64,000 bases of DNA from Arundinibacter roseus (GTDB lineage: Bacteria > Bacteroidota > Bacteroidia > Cytophagales > Spirosomataceae), in assembly GCF_004348825.1 (NCBI RefSeq), contig NZ_SMJU01000006.1, forward strand, positions 186,001-250,000, written 5' to 3'. Shown here one piece after another: positions 35,892 to 45,894 of this stretch; the first letter of the stretch is position 1, and the number at the start of each line of letters is the position of its first letter. A program made the translations under genes and the position numbers. The notes under the pieces are model-generated. The model was not told the DNA's origin. It ran no database searches and worked only from the letters and a program-made list of their open reading frames with translations.

Positions 35892-36956
35892 ATGGCACAA
35901 ACTGTTGATGCAGACAGCAAATTAAAGGCGCTGCAAACTACACTCGAAAAACTAGACAAAACCTACGGTAAAGGTACCGTCATGCGTCTCAGTGACAGCA
36001 AAGTACTGGACGTTCCCACAATTTCAACCGGCTCTCTTGGCCTTGATTTGGCCCTCGGAATCGGTGGTGTGCCCAGGGGAAGAATCGTAGAAATTTATGG
36101 TCCGGAATCTTCCGGAAAAACGACGCTTGCCATGCACTGCATTGCGGAGGCTCAAAAAAGAGGCGGCCTTGCGGCTATCGTAGATGCAGAGCACGCATTT
36201 GACCGCTCCTATGCGGAAAAGCTGGGCATTGATACCAAAAATCTGCTGATTTCTCAGCCTGATAGCGGCGAACAGGCTCTTGAAATTACCGAGCATTTGA
36301 TCAGCAGCGGCGCCCTTGATATTATCGTAATTGACTCCGTTGCGGCTCTTGTTCCGCGGGCTGAGCTTGAAGGCGAAATGGGCGATAGCAAAATGGGTTT
36401 GCAGGCACGTTTGATGTCTCAGGCACTGCGTAAACTTACCGGTGTTATCAGTAAAACGGGTTGCTGCTGTATTTTTATCAATCAGTTGCGTGAAAAAATC
36501 GGAGTTATGTTCGGGAATCCTGAAACAACTACCGGTGGAAACGCCCTGAAATACTATTGCTCCATCCGTCTTGACATTCGTCGGGTAGGTCAGATCAAGG
36601 AAAGTGCTGACAATATTCTTGGAAACCGCACGCGAGTGAAGGTTGTCAAAAATAAGCTCGCACCTCCTTTCAAAGTAATTGAGTTTGACATCATGTATGG
36701 TGAAGGTATTTCCAAGGCCGGAGAAATAATTGACCTTGCGGTTGAGCTGGAAATTGTAAAAAAATCCGGTTCCTGGTTCAGTTACGACGGAAATCGGCTT
36801 GGGCAGGGACGTGATGCGGTGAAAGCGCTCATCAAAGACAACCCCGAGTTGATGGAAGAGCTCGAAGCCAAAATCAAGCTTAAAGTAAATGGTGATCCCG
36901 ATGCGTTGATTGATACGAGCGAACCAAATAAAGTAGATGATGGTGCTCCGGAATAG
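35892..36956 (+). CDS. recA: Recombinase RecA
   Basis: The 354-residue protein has Walker [10 protein letters not shown] at 70-78, the VDAEHAFD motif near 95-102, [20 protein letters not shown] with Walker B near 144-163, loop L1 and L2 regions ([14 protein letters not shown] near 213-226), and an acidic C-terminal tail. It coats single-stranded DNA, drives strand exchange and promotes LexA-type autocleavage. It is a single-gene unit closed by a strong palindrome. Confidence 0.98.
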   Translation: MAQTVDADSKLKALQTTLEKLDKTYGKGTVMRLSDSKVLDVPTISTGSLGLDLALGIGGVPRGRIVEIYGPESSGKTTLAMHCIAEAQKRGGLAAIVDAEHAFDRSYAEKLGIDTKNLLISQPDSGEQALEITEHLISSGALDIIVIDSVAALVPRAELEGEMGDSKMGLQARLMSQALRKLTGVISKTGCCCIFINQLREKIGVMFGNPETTTGGNALKYYCSIRLDIRRVGQIKESADNILGNRTRVKVVKNKLAPPFKVIEFDIMYGEGISKAGEIIDLAVELEIVKKSGSWFSYDGNRLGQGRDAVKALIKDNPELMEELEAKIKLKVNGDPDALIDTSEPNKVDDGAPE

Positions 36957-36972
36957 TTGTTAAAAAAATGTT

Positions 36973-37019
36973 ATTACAAGAAATGCCCGACCAAATTTTG
37001 GTCGGGCATTTCTTGTAAT
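36973..37019. terminator. Bidirectional terminator, 47-bp perfect palindrome
   Basis: The arms 36973-36995 and 36997-37019 are perfectly complementary around a single central T (36996). It lies 16 bases after recA and 48 bases before the end of the convergent AAA ATPase gene. The realistic hairpin has a 4-base loop. Confidence 0.9.
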
Positions 37020-37067
37020 TGAACTATCAAATCATCTTTCTATTGAGCCGTCGAACCGACAAATCAT

Positions 37068-38627
37068 TTAAAACGGACGGTTGGTATCGTCATCGTCGTC
37101 ATCATCAAAGTCAAATCCAAATTGATCGTCATCGTCTTCATCATCAGGTCCGGAAAACATACTGCTTACCAAATCTTTAAAATGCATGCCCCGATCCAGA
37201 GCCTGCTTGCCAATCAGCGAATATTCGGCCATGCCATGAAGCGCAAACTCCATCATAAAAAGTTTTTCTTCCTTGCCCAAACGCGACGTAAACTCGTCCA
37301 CAAAATCGTCCAATCCTTCAATAGTTTTCAGACGTGCTTCATATTCCCGGTTACTCATGTCGCTCATGAGATCCATTTCATTGGAAGCTCCAAACCAATC
37401 GACTACTTTTCCAAATGGATTTTTCTTTGCTTTCTTGGCTTTTTCGGGATTTGGGAAAAAGTTTAAAAACTGAGTACGAATAGCTTTCCCAATCAAATTC
37501 TGCGCCACGATTACCGGACCTTCCACTTCACCTTCATATACCAGCTCCACTTTTCCACAGATTGCGGGAACGACGCCGTAAAGGTCCGAAACGCGCACGT
37601 GCGTCTCTTTTTCGCTATTCAGCAAAGCTCGGCGCTCGGCTGCGCTCAACAGGCTCTCATAGGCCGAAATCGTCATTCGGGCTGATACTCCGCTCTTACT
37701 ATCTACGTATTCACTTTCACGAGCTTCAAACGCAATCTGTTCGATTAATACTTTTATGAGCTGATTCGTACGAATCATTCCCTTTTGTTCAGCTTTTACT
37801 ACGGCCTCCTGCTCGGTAATTCGCTGACCAATTTCCAGAGTTTTTGGATAGTGGGTTACAATTTGACTGTCAATCCGGTCTTTCAGAGGCGTTACAATAC
37901 TTCCGCGGTTGGTATAATCCTCAGGATTGGCCGTGAATACAAATTGAATATCGAGCGGTAAGCGTAGTTTAAACCCACGGATTTGAATATCCCCTTCCTG
38001 TAAAATATTAAACAAAGCCACCTGAATCCGCGCCTGTAAATCGGGAAGCTCGTTAATGACAAATATACCACGGTGCGAACGAGGGATAAGACCAAAGTGA
38101 ATCACACGTTCGTCTGAATAAGGGAGTTTCAAAGTAGCAGCCTTGATAGGATCCACATCACCAATCAAATCCGCAATTGATACATCCGGTGTAGCTAATT
38201 TTTCGGTATAGCGCTCAGAACGATGCATCCACGAAATAGGCGTTTGATCGCCTTTCTCTTCTACCATATCTTTTGCCATTCGGGAGAGAGGCTCCATCGG
38301 ATCGTCGTTCAGATCTGTGCCTTCCACAAACGGAATATATTCGTCAAGCAAATTGACCATCATGCGGGCAATTCGCGTTTTGGCCTGCCCTCTAAGTCCC
38401 AGAAGGTTAATGTTATGCATCGAAAGAATCGCTCTTTCAACATCCGGAATAACCGTATCCTCATAGCCCCAAATTCCTGGAAAAACTTCTTCTTTCCGTT
38501 GAATTTTATGGATAAGATTATCCCTCAATTCCTGTTTGATAGGTTTAGGGCGATAGCCAACGGCTTTTAGTTCCCCTAATGTATGAATGGCAAGTTTCTG
38601 TTTTGAATTGAGATCGGCGTAGTTCAT
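37068..38627 (-). CDS. MoxR/Mg-chelatase-subunit-I-like AAA+ ATPase
   Basis: The 519-residue protein has Walker A GLRGQAKT at 77-84 (Ala before Lys, as in other MoxR types), a long insertion with PDVSIADLIGDVDP, then IPRSHRGIFVINELPDL with the Walker B acid near 205-221. The sensor 1 region is VFTANPEDYTNRG. It resembles ChlI/BchI-like ATPases rather than classical MoxR. The last about 25 residues are a run of Asp (DDDDQFGFDFDDDDDDD), an unusual acidic tail. A VWA protein at 17471-18577 is its likely partner. No chlorophyll genes are present, so metal chelation for pigments is not proposed. Confidence 0.82.
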   Translation of the reverse strand: MNYADLNSKQKLAIHTLGELKAVGYRPKPIKQELRDNLIHKIQRKEEVFPGIWGYEDTVIPDVERAILSMHNINLLGLRGQAKTRIARMMVNLLDEYIPFVEGTDLNDDPMEPLSRMAKDMVEEKGDQTPISWMHRSERYTEKLATPDVSIADLIGDVDPIKAATLKLPYSDERVIHFGLIPRSHRGIFVINELPDLQARIQVALFNILQEGDIQIRGFKLRLPLDIQFVFTANPEDYTNRGSIVTPLKDRIDSQIVTHYPKTLEIGQRITEQEAVVKAEQKGMIRTNQLIKVLIEQIAFEARESEYVDSKSGVSARMTISAYESLLSAAERRALLNSEKETHVRVSDLYGVVPAICGKVELVYEGEVEGPVIVAQNLIGKAIRTQFLNFFPNPEKAKKAKKNPFGKVVDWFGASNEMDLMSDMSNREYEARLKTIEGLDDFVDEFTSRLGKEEKLFMMEFALHGMAEYSLIGKQALDRGMHFKDLVSSMFSGPDDEDDDDQFGFDFDDDDDDDTNRPF

Positions 38628-38696
38628 GTAGGAATGATAAAATGAATCAGGATTGATACGTTAGGCTAACAAAGCCACAATTGAAATGGTTTGAAA

Positions 38697-39503
38697 TCAC
38701 ATGCCATAAAACCTCATGAGCAGGAATTCAAAAAAACGTTGGGGCAGGATAATTCGTAACCAAACCGTGGCTCGCTGCACAATTGGCCCAACGGTATAAT
38801 GCAATCTTGGCTTTGGGGTATGTATGATTTTTTCAATAGCTCTGGCAATAATGATGGGTTGTGCCGCGTGGCTGACTTCGTCATTGATCTGCCGATGTAC
38901 TTTTGAGAATTTGGCAGCATACACTGAATCTTCCCGAAGATTCGCAACCAGTCTGTGACTGTTAATATTGGTAGAAATATCGCCCGGCAAGACGCTGCAA
39001 ACCTGAATGTTAAATTCTTTTAATTCCATGCTCAAAGACTCTGTCATGGTTTCAAGTGCTGCTTTACTTGCTGTATATATCCCACGAAAAGGGAGCCCCA
39101 TGCCCGACGCAATCGAACTGATGTTCAGAATAAACCCGTGTCGCTGCTTTCTAAAAATCGGGATTACGCTTCTACATACTCGCAAAACACCCAGCACATT
39201 TGTATTGAAAACGGTATTGACCAACTCATCGGTTGTTTCTTCAAGCGGGCCTGCTAACCCAAGTCCGGCATTGTTAATCAGCACATCAATTTGGCTGGTC
39301 TGAGCCAGAATCTGTTGTACAGCACTTTTTACCGACTCCTCCGAAGTAACATCCATACAGACCCATTCGAAGGTGACATTTTCTGGCTGACTTCTGCTAG
39401 CGCCAAATACCCGATGTCCTTTACTTGCCAGATATTGGGCAGTAGACAGTCCAATTCCTGACGAGGCCCCGGTAATCAATATTACTTTGGATTTGGTTAA
39501 CAT
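38697..39503 (-). CDS. Short-chain dehydrogenase/reductase (SDR family)
   Basis: The 268-residue Rossmann protein has the cofactor motif TGASSGIG at 11-18, NNAG at 77-80 and the catalytic Ser near 130, Tyr143 and Lys147 (YTASK). The classical SDR layout and length fit NAD(P)-dependent oxidoreductases. The C-terminal hydrophobic stretch (VWLRIILPQRFFEFLL) is common in SDRs acting on lipids or steroids. The substrate is unknown. It is a single gene between the AAA ATPase gene and rny, all on the minus strand. Confidence 0.88.
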   Translation of the reverse strand: MLTKSKVILITGASSGIGLSTAQYLASKGHRVFGASRSQPENVTFEWVCMDVTSEESVKSAVQQILAQTSQIDVLINNAGLGLAGPLEETTDELVNTVFNTNVLGVLRVCRSVIPIFRKQRHGFILNISSIASGMGLPFRGIYTASKAALETMTESLSMELKEFNIQVCSVLPGDISTNINSHRLVANLREDSVYAAKFSKVHRQINDEVSHAAQPIIIARAIEKIIHTPKPRLHYTVGPIVQRATVWLRIILPQRFFEFLLMRFYGM

Positions 39504-39586
39504 TACAGTGTAAAAAATCGGAAGTCAAAGTTAAATGGAGAGAATGCCTTGTTCAACTTCATGGCGCAGGTAGGGCAAGGATGTAT

Positions 39587-39626
39587 AAAAAAACCTATGA
39601 CTCTTTCCAAAGTCATAGGTTTTTTT
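39587..39626 (-). terminator. Rho-independent terminator after rny
   Basis: A perfect 16-base stem (39587-39602 / 39611-39626, core ACCTATGACT) with an 8-base loop has seven A at one end and seven T at the other. It lies 14 bases beyond the rny stop on the minus strand. Confidence 0.9.
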
Positions 39627-39639
39627 ATGAAAAATAAAA

Positions 39640-41205
39640 TTAACGAGCGTACGCTACTGAACGCATCTCCCGGATTACGGTAATTTTGATTTGTCCGGGA
39701 TACTGCATTTCTTTTTCAATTTTTTGTGAAATATCAAAAGACAGCAAACTTGCTTTTTCGTCTGTTACGTTTTCTGCATCCACAATTACCCGAATCTCAC
39801 GACCGGCCTGAATCGCATAGCATTTTTCAACGCCGTCAAAGGCTGTGGCAAGATTTTCAAGGTCACGCAAACGCTTGATATACGACTCCATCATTTCGCG
39901 ACGCGCCCCCGGTCTTGATCCGGAAATGGCATCACAAACCTGAATAATGGGTGAAATTATACTCGTTTTCTCGATCTCATCGTGGTGGGCACCAATGGCG
40001 TTGCATACTTCGGGGTGTTCCTTATATTTCTTGGCAAGCTCCATACCCAGCAAAGCGTGAGGCATTTCGGATTCTTCGTGCCATACTTTTCCAATGTCAT
40101 GCAGCAATCCGGCACGTTTGGCAAGTTTGGCATTCAAACCAAGTTCGGCGGCCATCGTGGCGCAAAGTTTGGCTACTTCGCGTGAATGTTGCAATAGATT
40201 TTGTCCATAAGACGAACGGAAACGCATCCGCCCAATCATCTTGACAAGTTCAGGATGCAACCCGTGAATCCCCAAATCGATCACGGTACGCTCCCCTATT
40301 TCTACGATTTCGTCTTCTATGTTCTTCCGGGTTTTGGCCACCACCTCCTCAATGCGAGCCGGGTGGATACGACCGTCCTGAACCAAACGATGCAGCGAAA
40401 GCCGGGCTATTTCGCGACGAACCGGATCAAATCCTGAGATCACAATAGCTTCGGGGGTATCGTCCACAATTATTTCTACACCGGTTGCGGCTTCCAGTGC
40501 CCGAATATTTCGACCTTCCCGACCAATGATTTTTCCTTTGATATCATCATTTTCGATATTAAATACCGACACACAGTTTTCAATTGCGTGCTCAGCAGCG
40601 GTACGCTGAATGGTTTCGATCACGATTTTCTTGGCTTCTTTGGTAGCCGTCAGACGAGATTCCTCCATCACGGATTTGATGTGGGAAGCGGCCTTTGATT
40701 CGGCTTCGGCCCGAAGCGCATCTACAAGTTGTTCACGTGCTTCTTCGGCGGTCAGATTCGCAATTTTTTCAAGCTGAGTCACTTGTTGGCTCAGCATTTT
40801 CTCGGCTTCTTCTCGACGTTTGGTGGCGACTTCGGTTTGTTGAGTCAGCGTATTTTTCAGTGTTTCCAGTTCATTTTCCCGGCGTTTATTTTGTTCCAGG
40901 AGTTGTGAGATATTCTGTTCACGCTGCTTCAACTTTTGTTCATTAGATTGAAGAATATTGCGTTTTTTATTGGCATCTTCCTCAAATTCAGATTTAAGCT
41001 TCAGGTATTTTTCCTTGGCTTCAAGGATACGGTCTTTTTTGATATTCTCGGCGCTAATTTCTGCATTACGAATTATTTCAGCGGCTCTTGTTTGAGCCTC
41101 AGCTTCTTTCTTGTCGAAAGATTTCTGAAAAATCATTTTCCCGAAAAATATCCCGATTGTCAAGGCAACGACATCGGAGAATAGTAGTACTAAAAAGTCT
41201 GGCAT
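39640..41205 (-). CDS. rny: Ribonuclease Y
   Basis: The 521-residue protein has an N-terminal membrane anchor (about 3-24), a long charged coiled coil to about 190 (with [21 protein letters not shown]-type heptads), a KH domain near 213-275 ([16 protein letters not shown]) and an HD domain near 335-430 ([13 protein letters not shown] with the metal ligands). It is a membrane-bound endoribonuclease for mRNA turnover. Length is typical. It is the last gene of the pheT-zapA-rny series on the minus strand. Confidence 0.96.
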   Translation of the reverse strand: MPDFLVLLFSDVVALTIGIFFGKMIFQKSFDKKEAEAQTRAAEIIRNAEISAENIKKDRILEAKEKYLKLKSEFEEDANKKRNILQSNEQKLKQREQNISQLLEQNKRRENELETLKNTLTQQTEVATKRREEAEKMLSQQVTQLEKIANLTAEEAREQLVDALRAEAESKAASHIKSVMEESRLTATKEAKKIVIETIQRTAAEHAIENCVSVFNIENDDIKGKIIGREGRNIRALEAATGVEIIVDDTPEAIVISGFDPVRREIARLSLHRLVQDGRIHPARIEEVVAKTRKNIEDEIVEIGERTVIDLGIHGLHPELVKMIGRMRFRSSYGQNLLQHSREVAKLCATMAAELGLNAKLAKRAGLLHDIGKVWHEESEMPHALLGMELAKKYKEHPEVCNAIGAHHDEIEKTSIISPIIQVCDAISGSRPGARREMMESYIKRLRDLENLATAFDGVEKCYAIQAGREIRVIVDAENVTDEKASLLSFDISQKIEKEMQYPGQIKITVIREMRSVAYAR

Positions 41206-41310
41206 AATGAGGTCCTGTTAAATAGGGTTGTGTACCGTTAAATGTAAACAGGCAATTTAGATACCGAACTGTTGGATTGAAGCAAGTATATGTGAGAAAT
41301 AAGACTTAAT

Positions 41311-41610
41311 TCACAGGGCCTCCGAAACGGTGGAATCAAGATCATCTACCCGATCTTCAAGAGCAGCAATTAATTTATTGAGCTGATCCTGAGCCTTTTG
41401 AAGCGCCACCAAACAATCTATCGATGTAAGTGAAATGGCTTCTAATGGACTATACCCTTTTTCCTGGTGTATTTTTATCTTGTGCAAGAAAACTTCGTAT
41501 CCTTCCCGGTAGTACACTTCGTGCTCTGCCGGTACGCTTAGATTAAACCCTTTATCAAGTATTTTGATGAATACGGTTGCATATGACTTTGGCTTACTAT
41601 TATCCATCAT
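41311..41610 (-). CDS. zapA: Cell division protein ZapA
   Basis: The 99-residue protein fits ZapA: a beta-hairpin start (ATVFIKILDKGFNLSVPAE), a short helix and then a long C-terminal coiled coil (LVALQKAQDQLNKLIAALED). It bundles FtsZ filaments at the Z ring. Its start overlaps the stop of the upstream coiled-coil gene by an ATGA junction (41607-41610), so the two are translationally coupled. Two adjacent ATG codons are possible starts. Confidence 0.85.
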   Translation of the reverse strand: MMDNSKPKSYATVFIKILDKGFNLSVPAEHEVYYREGYEVFLHKIKIHQEKGYSPLEAISLTSIDCLVALQKAQDQLNKLIAALEDRVDDLDSTVSEAL

Positions 41611-41951
41611 AAGGTTTCTTCAAGCATTTCTATGCACTTATCAATCTCATGTATATATCGTTCAACTGAGTCTTTCAGTTCGGCTAAACCGTCTGTGGGT
41701 GTCAGCTTATTACTGACAATCTTAGCGAAATTTTTAGATTTATTAAAGTCTTTCTGCAAAGAACTGTAATTTTTCTGGATTTGTTTCACCTCGTCTGTCA
41801 GCTGTTTATTGGCTGCTCTCAACTCTGCATTTTCACGTTCAAGCTTTATCAGATCCCATTTTTGCTTATCCTTAATAGCAATTAAATGCCTAATTTTTTC
41901 TTTTAGGTCAATCAATTTTCTATTTAGGTTGTGAGTGGGATAAACGGCCAT
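41607..41951 (-). CDS. Small coiled-coil protein coupled to zapA (ZapB-like by position)
   Basis: The 114-residue protein is almost entirely heptad repeat (KWDLIKLERENAELRAANKQ, ELKDSVERYIHEIDKC) with no other domain. Overlap with zapA by ATGA and its location behind pheT suggest a division role. ZapB in proteobacteria is also a small coiled coil that binds ZapA, but I see no sequence signature proving homology. Structure or pull-down data would be needed. It is read from the minus strand 8 bases after pheT ends. Confidence 0.75.
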   Translation of the reverse strand: MAVYPTHNLNRKLIDLKEKIRHLIAIKDKQKWDLIKLERENAELRAANKQLTDEVKQIQKNYSSLQKDFNKSKNFAKIVSNKLTPTDGLAELKDSVERYIHEIDKCIEMLEETL

Positions 41952-41959
41952 AGCATGAA

Positions 41960-44374
41960 TTACTTTCGAATGATTGCACCCAATTCTTTCTCAAACGCAG
42001 CCATCAGTCGCTGCATAGTTTTATCAATAACTTTCTCTGTAAGTGTTTGTTGTGAATCCTGCAACAAAAAGCTGAGCGCGTAGGCCTTCTTTCCGTTCAG
42101 GGCAGCTCCTTCAAACACGTCAAAAACATTTACCTCTTTTACCAATTGTTTTTCGGTACGATTCGCTACTTTTTTTACCTGATCAAAGCTAATACTTTTT
42201 TCAAGCACAAGAGATAAATCCCGGCGAACTTCCGGAAAACGTGGTACTTCCCGGAACTGCACCATGGCATTGTATTGCTTCAAAAGAAAATCCCAATCAA
42301 AATCTGCATACCAAACAGGAATTTTCAGACCGGCTTTTTTGGTCAGTGCCGGATTTACCAACCCAAACTGCACAATTGGCTTTTTGTGAAGGATATACGA
42401 AATGGCACTTTGAAATATTTTGGAAGAACAGTCTTCCGTTTCCACGCCGCGCATTCGCATCGTGGCCAATACCTGCTGCACAGCACCCGATAGGTCATGA
42501 AATTCCAGTTCTTCACTTTTTCCCTGCCAGGTTTCGGCCTGTTTTTGCCCGGTCATAAAGAGGCACAAATGAGTCTTTTCTACGTATTTTTCTCCAACGA
42601 GGTGATACGTTTTGCCAAATTCAAAAAGCTTCAAATCGCTCTGCTTTCGATTCACATTGTATGCCACGGTTTCGAGCCCTGTAAAAAGCATCGTTTGCCG
42701 CATAACCGATAAATCTTCACTCAAATAATTCAGAATCTGAACCGGCTCACCCAGAAGTTCGTCCGAAAGCATATCCTGTCCGGCAGGCCGGGTCAGTGAG
42801 TTGTTAATGATTTCAAAAAAACCATTTCCAACCAGCAGCTCTCCACAGCGCAAACGGAGTTTGTCAGGATCGTTTAGGGGGAAATCGGATAAGAAATCAG
42901 AACTCATCGAAGCCGACAGCTCCACCTGATCGAACCCATAAATGCGTAATATCTCTTCAATCACATCTGCTTCGCGCTGTACATCCACCCGATAAGGCGG
43001 CACAACAGCCAGAAAACCCAGGTCAGTTTGGTTTTCAATTCGGATATCCAAACTTTCTAAAATCGAGTGCATCAGCGATCGATCCAGTTTTTTTCCAATC
43101 AACCGATCGACATTTTTATAGCTAACCGGAACCTGAAAATCCTGAATTGGATTCGGGTACAGGTCAATTACTCCGGATGCAATTGTTCCACCCGCCAATT
43201 CAACCAACAGCAAAGCGGCTCTTTTTAGGGCAAATACTGGCAAATTGGGATCCGTACCTCGCTCAAAACGAAAAGATGCGTCTGTTTTAAGACCAAAACG
43301 TTGGGCAGTTTTACGAACCCATGCAGGAGAAAAATAGGCCGATTCAAGAAAAATGGCTGTTGTTTCAGACGACACACCAGAGGTTTTTCCACCAAAAACT
43401 CCCGCAATGCACATCGGTATATCGCCATCGCAAATCATCAGATCAGTAGCAGAAAGAGTACGCTCCTGATCGTCAAGGGTGGTAAACTTTGTGCCTTCCG
43501 GCAAAGTTTTAACTACTACTTTGCCGCTACTGATTTTGGCAGCGTCAAAAGCATGCAGCGGCTGCCCAAGCTCGTGGCAAACGTAGTTTGTGACATCAAC
43601 CACATTATTAATTGGACGCACGCCAATAGCTTCAAGACGTTCTTTTAGCCATTTGGGCGATTCTTTCACCGTTAGTCCGGTGAGCGTGACTCCACAATAG
43701 CGTGGCGATGCTTCCGGTTCTTCTACCGAAACGTCAATCGGTAATGTAGTAGCTGTTACGGAAAAGGCATCCACCGAAGGAAGTTTAATTTCCCGCTGTA
43801 AAACAGCCCGAAGATCCCGCGCAACTCCAACATGTGAGGCTGCATCGGCCCGGTTGGGGGTTAGTCCAATTTCTAAAACATGATCAGACTGTAAACCAAA
43901 ATAATCCGCAGCCGGCGTGCCTACGGGTAAATCCGTTGACAAAACTAAAATTCCTTCATGAGAGTGGCCGATTCCCAATTCATCTTCCGCACATATCATA
44001 CCTTCGGAAAGCGCACCTCTAATTTTGGCTTTTTTCATAACCAACGGCTGCTCACTGCCCGTTGGGTAAAGCGTTGCACCAATCGGCGCTACCACTACCA
44101 TTTGCCCTGCAGCTACATTAGGTGCTCCACAAACAATTGACAGGATATTTTCAGCCCCAATGTCAACAGTTGTAAGGCTTAACTTATCCGCATCCGGGTG
44201 CTTTTCACAGGTAAGAACTTTCCCGATCACAACTCCCTTCAATCCTCCTTTTATAGTTTCAACTTCTTCAATTCCTTCAACTTCCAGTCCGGTGGCGGTT
44301 AGCAAGGCCCCAACTTCCTCGGGACTTTCGGGTATATCCAACAGCTCGCCGAGCCACTTATACGAAATCTTCAT
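41960..44374 (-). CDS. pheT: Phenylalanine--tRNA ligase beta subunit
   Basis: The 804-residue protein has the standard domain order: N-terminal tRNA-binding (EMAP-like) domain at about 40-150 (GVVIGKVLTCEKHPDADKL), B3/B4 editing domain with PNRADAASHVGVARDL near 173-188, B5 and the catalytic-like core, and a C-terminal ferredoxin-fold anticodon domain at about 710-803 (FREVPRFPEVRRDLSLV). It pairs with PheS, which is not in the window, to charge tRNA-Phe. It heads the pheT / coiled coil / zapA / rny series. Confidence 0.97.
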   Translation of the reverse strand: MKISYKWLGELLDIPESPEEVGALLTATGLEVEGIEEVETIKGGLKGVVIGKVLTCEKHPDADKLSLTTVDIGAENILSIVCGAPNVAAGQMVVVAPIGATLYPTGSEQPLVMKKAKIRGALSEGMICAEDELGIGHSHEGILVLSTDLPVGTPAADYFGLQSDHVLEIGLTPNRADAASHVGVARDLRAVLQREIKLPSVDAFSVTATTLPIDVSVEEPEASPRYCGVTLTGLTVKESPKWLKERLEAIGVRPINNVVDVTNYVCHELGQPLHAFDAAKISSGKVVVKTLPEGTKFTTLDDQERTLSATDLMICDGDIPMCIAGVFGGKTSGVSSETTAIFLESAYFSPAWVRKTAQRFGLKTDASFRFERGTDPNLPVFALKRAALLLVELAGGTIASGVIDLYPNPIQDFQVPVSYKNVDRLIGKKLDRSLMHSILESLDIRIENQTDLGFLAVVPPYRVDVQREADVIEEILRIYGFDQVELSASMSSDFLSDFPLNDPDKLRLRCGELLVGNGFFEIINNSLTRPAGQDMLSDELLGEPVQILNYLSEDLSVMRQTMLFTGLETVAYNVNRKQSDLKLFEFGKTYHLVGEKYVEKTHLCLFMTGQKQAETWQGKSEELEFHDLSGAVQQVLATMRMRGVETEDCSSKIFQSAISYILHKKPIVQFGLVNPALTKKAGLKIPVWYADFDWDFLLKQYNAMVQFREVPRFPEVRRDLSLVLEKSISFDQVKKVANRTEKQLVKEVNVFDVFEGAALNGKKAYALSFLLQDSQQTLTEKVIDKTMQRLMAAFEKELGAIIRK

Positions 44375-44452
44375 GCAATAATTAAATAAACGGTTCTTTT
44401 AGATACTAAAAAGAAAACGATTTCCCGAATCCTTACTTTACAATCTTCAAAA

Positions 44453-45109
44453 TTAATGTTTTTCTTCTACATATTTTTCACCTGCTGCAATTGCTACTGT
44501 CAACGTATTTTCGGCAGGAGGCAGCGGACAGGCAAAATCGGGGGCGTAGGCGCAGTAAGGATTATAAGCTTTATTAAAATCTATAATCAAAGAATTATTC
44601 TGCATTTCTTCAACAGGAATATCAATGTAACGCCCTCCTCCATAAGTCTCTTCACCGCTCGTCTGATCCCGAAAAAGAACTGAAATCACGCTTTCGTTTT
44701 TCAATAAAAGCAAGCGTTGAGCTGAGCCATTGACTGTAAAATCTGCGTATGCGAGACGTTCATAGGTATCAGAAGTGCCGTCGGTGTACGAAATTTTCAA
44801 TTCCTTTTCGGCTCCTTCGTAGGGTGTCAGTGTAGCTACAACCCGATGTGCCAGCGACGGCTCGTAGTAATGCAGGCCGTGAAAAGTAGCTTTTTCCTCA
44901 ATTGGCGACTCTTCGGAAGTACGAAACAACTCATCTTTTTGTTTCCTTTGCAGTTCAATCTCTGCGGTATGCTCCTCAGCGGTTATATTTTCGTTCAAAG
45001 TACCCGCAGAAGAAGCAGTATTTGATTGAAAAGTTTCCACGAAAAAATAAGTCAAAATGGCAAGAAGCATCGCTAGGGTACTCCACCGAATAATTTTATT
45101 TTTAAACAT
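44453..45109 (-). CDS. DUF1684 domain-containing exported protein (first paralog)
   Basis: The 218-residue protein has an N-terminal signal/anchor (about 10-25) and the DUF1684 core. This includes GEETYGGGRYIDIP near 152-165 and DFNKAYNPYCAYAPDFACP near 178-196, with conserved Cys residues and a Pro-Pro ENTL end. Function in the family is unknown. A second copy lies at 56822-57439. It is a single gene divergent from ribE. Confidence 0.88.
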   Translation of the reverse strand: MFKNKIIRWSTLAMLLAILTYFFVETFQSNTASSAGTLNENITAEEHTAEIELQRKQKDELFRTSEESPIEEKATFHGLHYYEPSLAHRVVATLTPYEGAEKELKISYTDGTSDTYERLAYADFTVNGSAQRLLLLKNESVISVLFRDQTSGEETYGGGRYIDIPVEEMQNNSLIIDFNKAYNPYCAYAPDFACPLPPAENTLTVAIAAGEKYVEEKH

Positions 45110-45235
45110 TGTGTACGTAAAATTTATAGGGACAAAATTCAGATGTTATCCAGTGAATAGCAAATATTCTTTTGATGGCACTGGCAAAAATTTGTCATAA
45201 TTTAATGAATCATTTATAATCCTACCCAAAAAAGT

Positions 45236-45820
45236 ATGTTTACAGGCATCATCGAATCTATTGGAAGAATTGTTCAGAAAACGCAGGAAGGTACCAATGT
45301 TACGTTTGACGTGTGGTCGGAGCTTACGCATGAACTGAAAGTTGATCAAAGCGTGAGTCACAACGGCGTGTGTCTGACCGTCACTGACATTCAAAATGAT
45401 ACCTACCGGGTAACAGCCGTAGAAGAAACGCTGCTTAAAACCAATCTTGGTGCACTTGAAGCCGGCAGCCTTGTGAATTTGGAACGCTGCATGCCCGCCA
45501 ATGGGCGCTTTGACGGGCATATTGTGCAGGGCCACGTGGATCAGACGGGACGTTGTACACAGGTTCAGGAACGTGAGGGAAGTTGGTTGTACGATTTCTG
45601 GTACGATTCCTCAATCGGGAATATTACGGTAGAAAAAGGTTCGATTTGTATCAACGGGGTAAGTTTGACGGTGTTTAATTCGCAGCCGGATGGTTTTCGG
45701 GTGACGATCATTCCGTACACCTATTCGCACACTAATTTTCAGGATTTACAGCCCGGCGACCTGGTAAACCTCGAATTTGACATTCTTGGAAAATACGTGC
45801 AACGAATAATGAGCCGCTAA
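45236..45820 (+). CDS. ribE: Riboflavin synthase alpha chain
   Basis: The 194-residue protein has two lumazine-binding repeats, at about 1-90 and 95-190. It starts with the invariant MFTGIIESIGRI, and SHNGVCLTV and SICINGVSLTV mark the two halves. It joins two 6,7-dimethyl-8-ribityllumazine molecules to make riboflavin. The 126-base leader shows no FMN riboswitch. Other rib genes are not nearby. Confidence 0.97.
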   Translation: MFTGIIESIGRIVQKTQEGTNVTFDVWSELTHELKVDQSVSHNGVCLTVTDIQNDTYRVTAVEETLLKTNLGALEAGSLVNLERCMPANGRFDGHIVQGHVDQTGRCTQVQEREGSWLYDFWYDSSIGNITVEKGSICINGVSLTVFNSQPDGFRVTIIPYTYSHTNFQDLQPGDLVNLEFDILGKYVQRIMSR

Positions 45821-45894
45821 ACCGCCGGAATATTGGTGAGGTAAAATATTACTCCTATTTTTACCGTTCAGAACGAAATGCTCCTTACAAGCCC

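Noticed and set aside
41206-41310. 6S RNA next to zapA
   Set aside because: The gap is 105 bases and shows no long stem with a central bubble; I could not support an RNA gene.
45110-45235. FMN riboswitch before ribE
   Set aside because: The short leader has none of the conserved RFN stem motifs.
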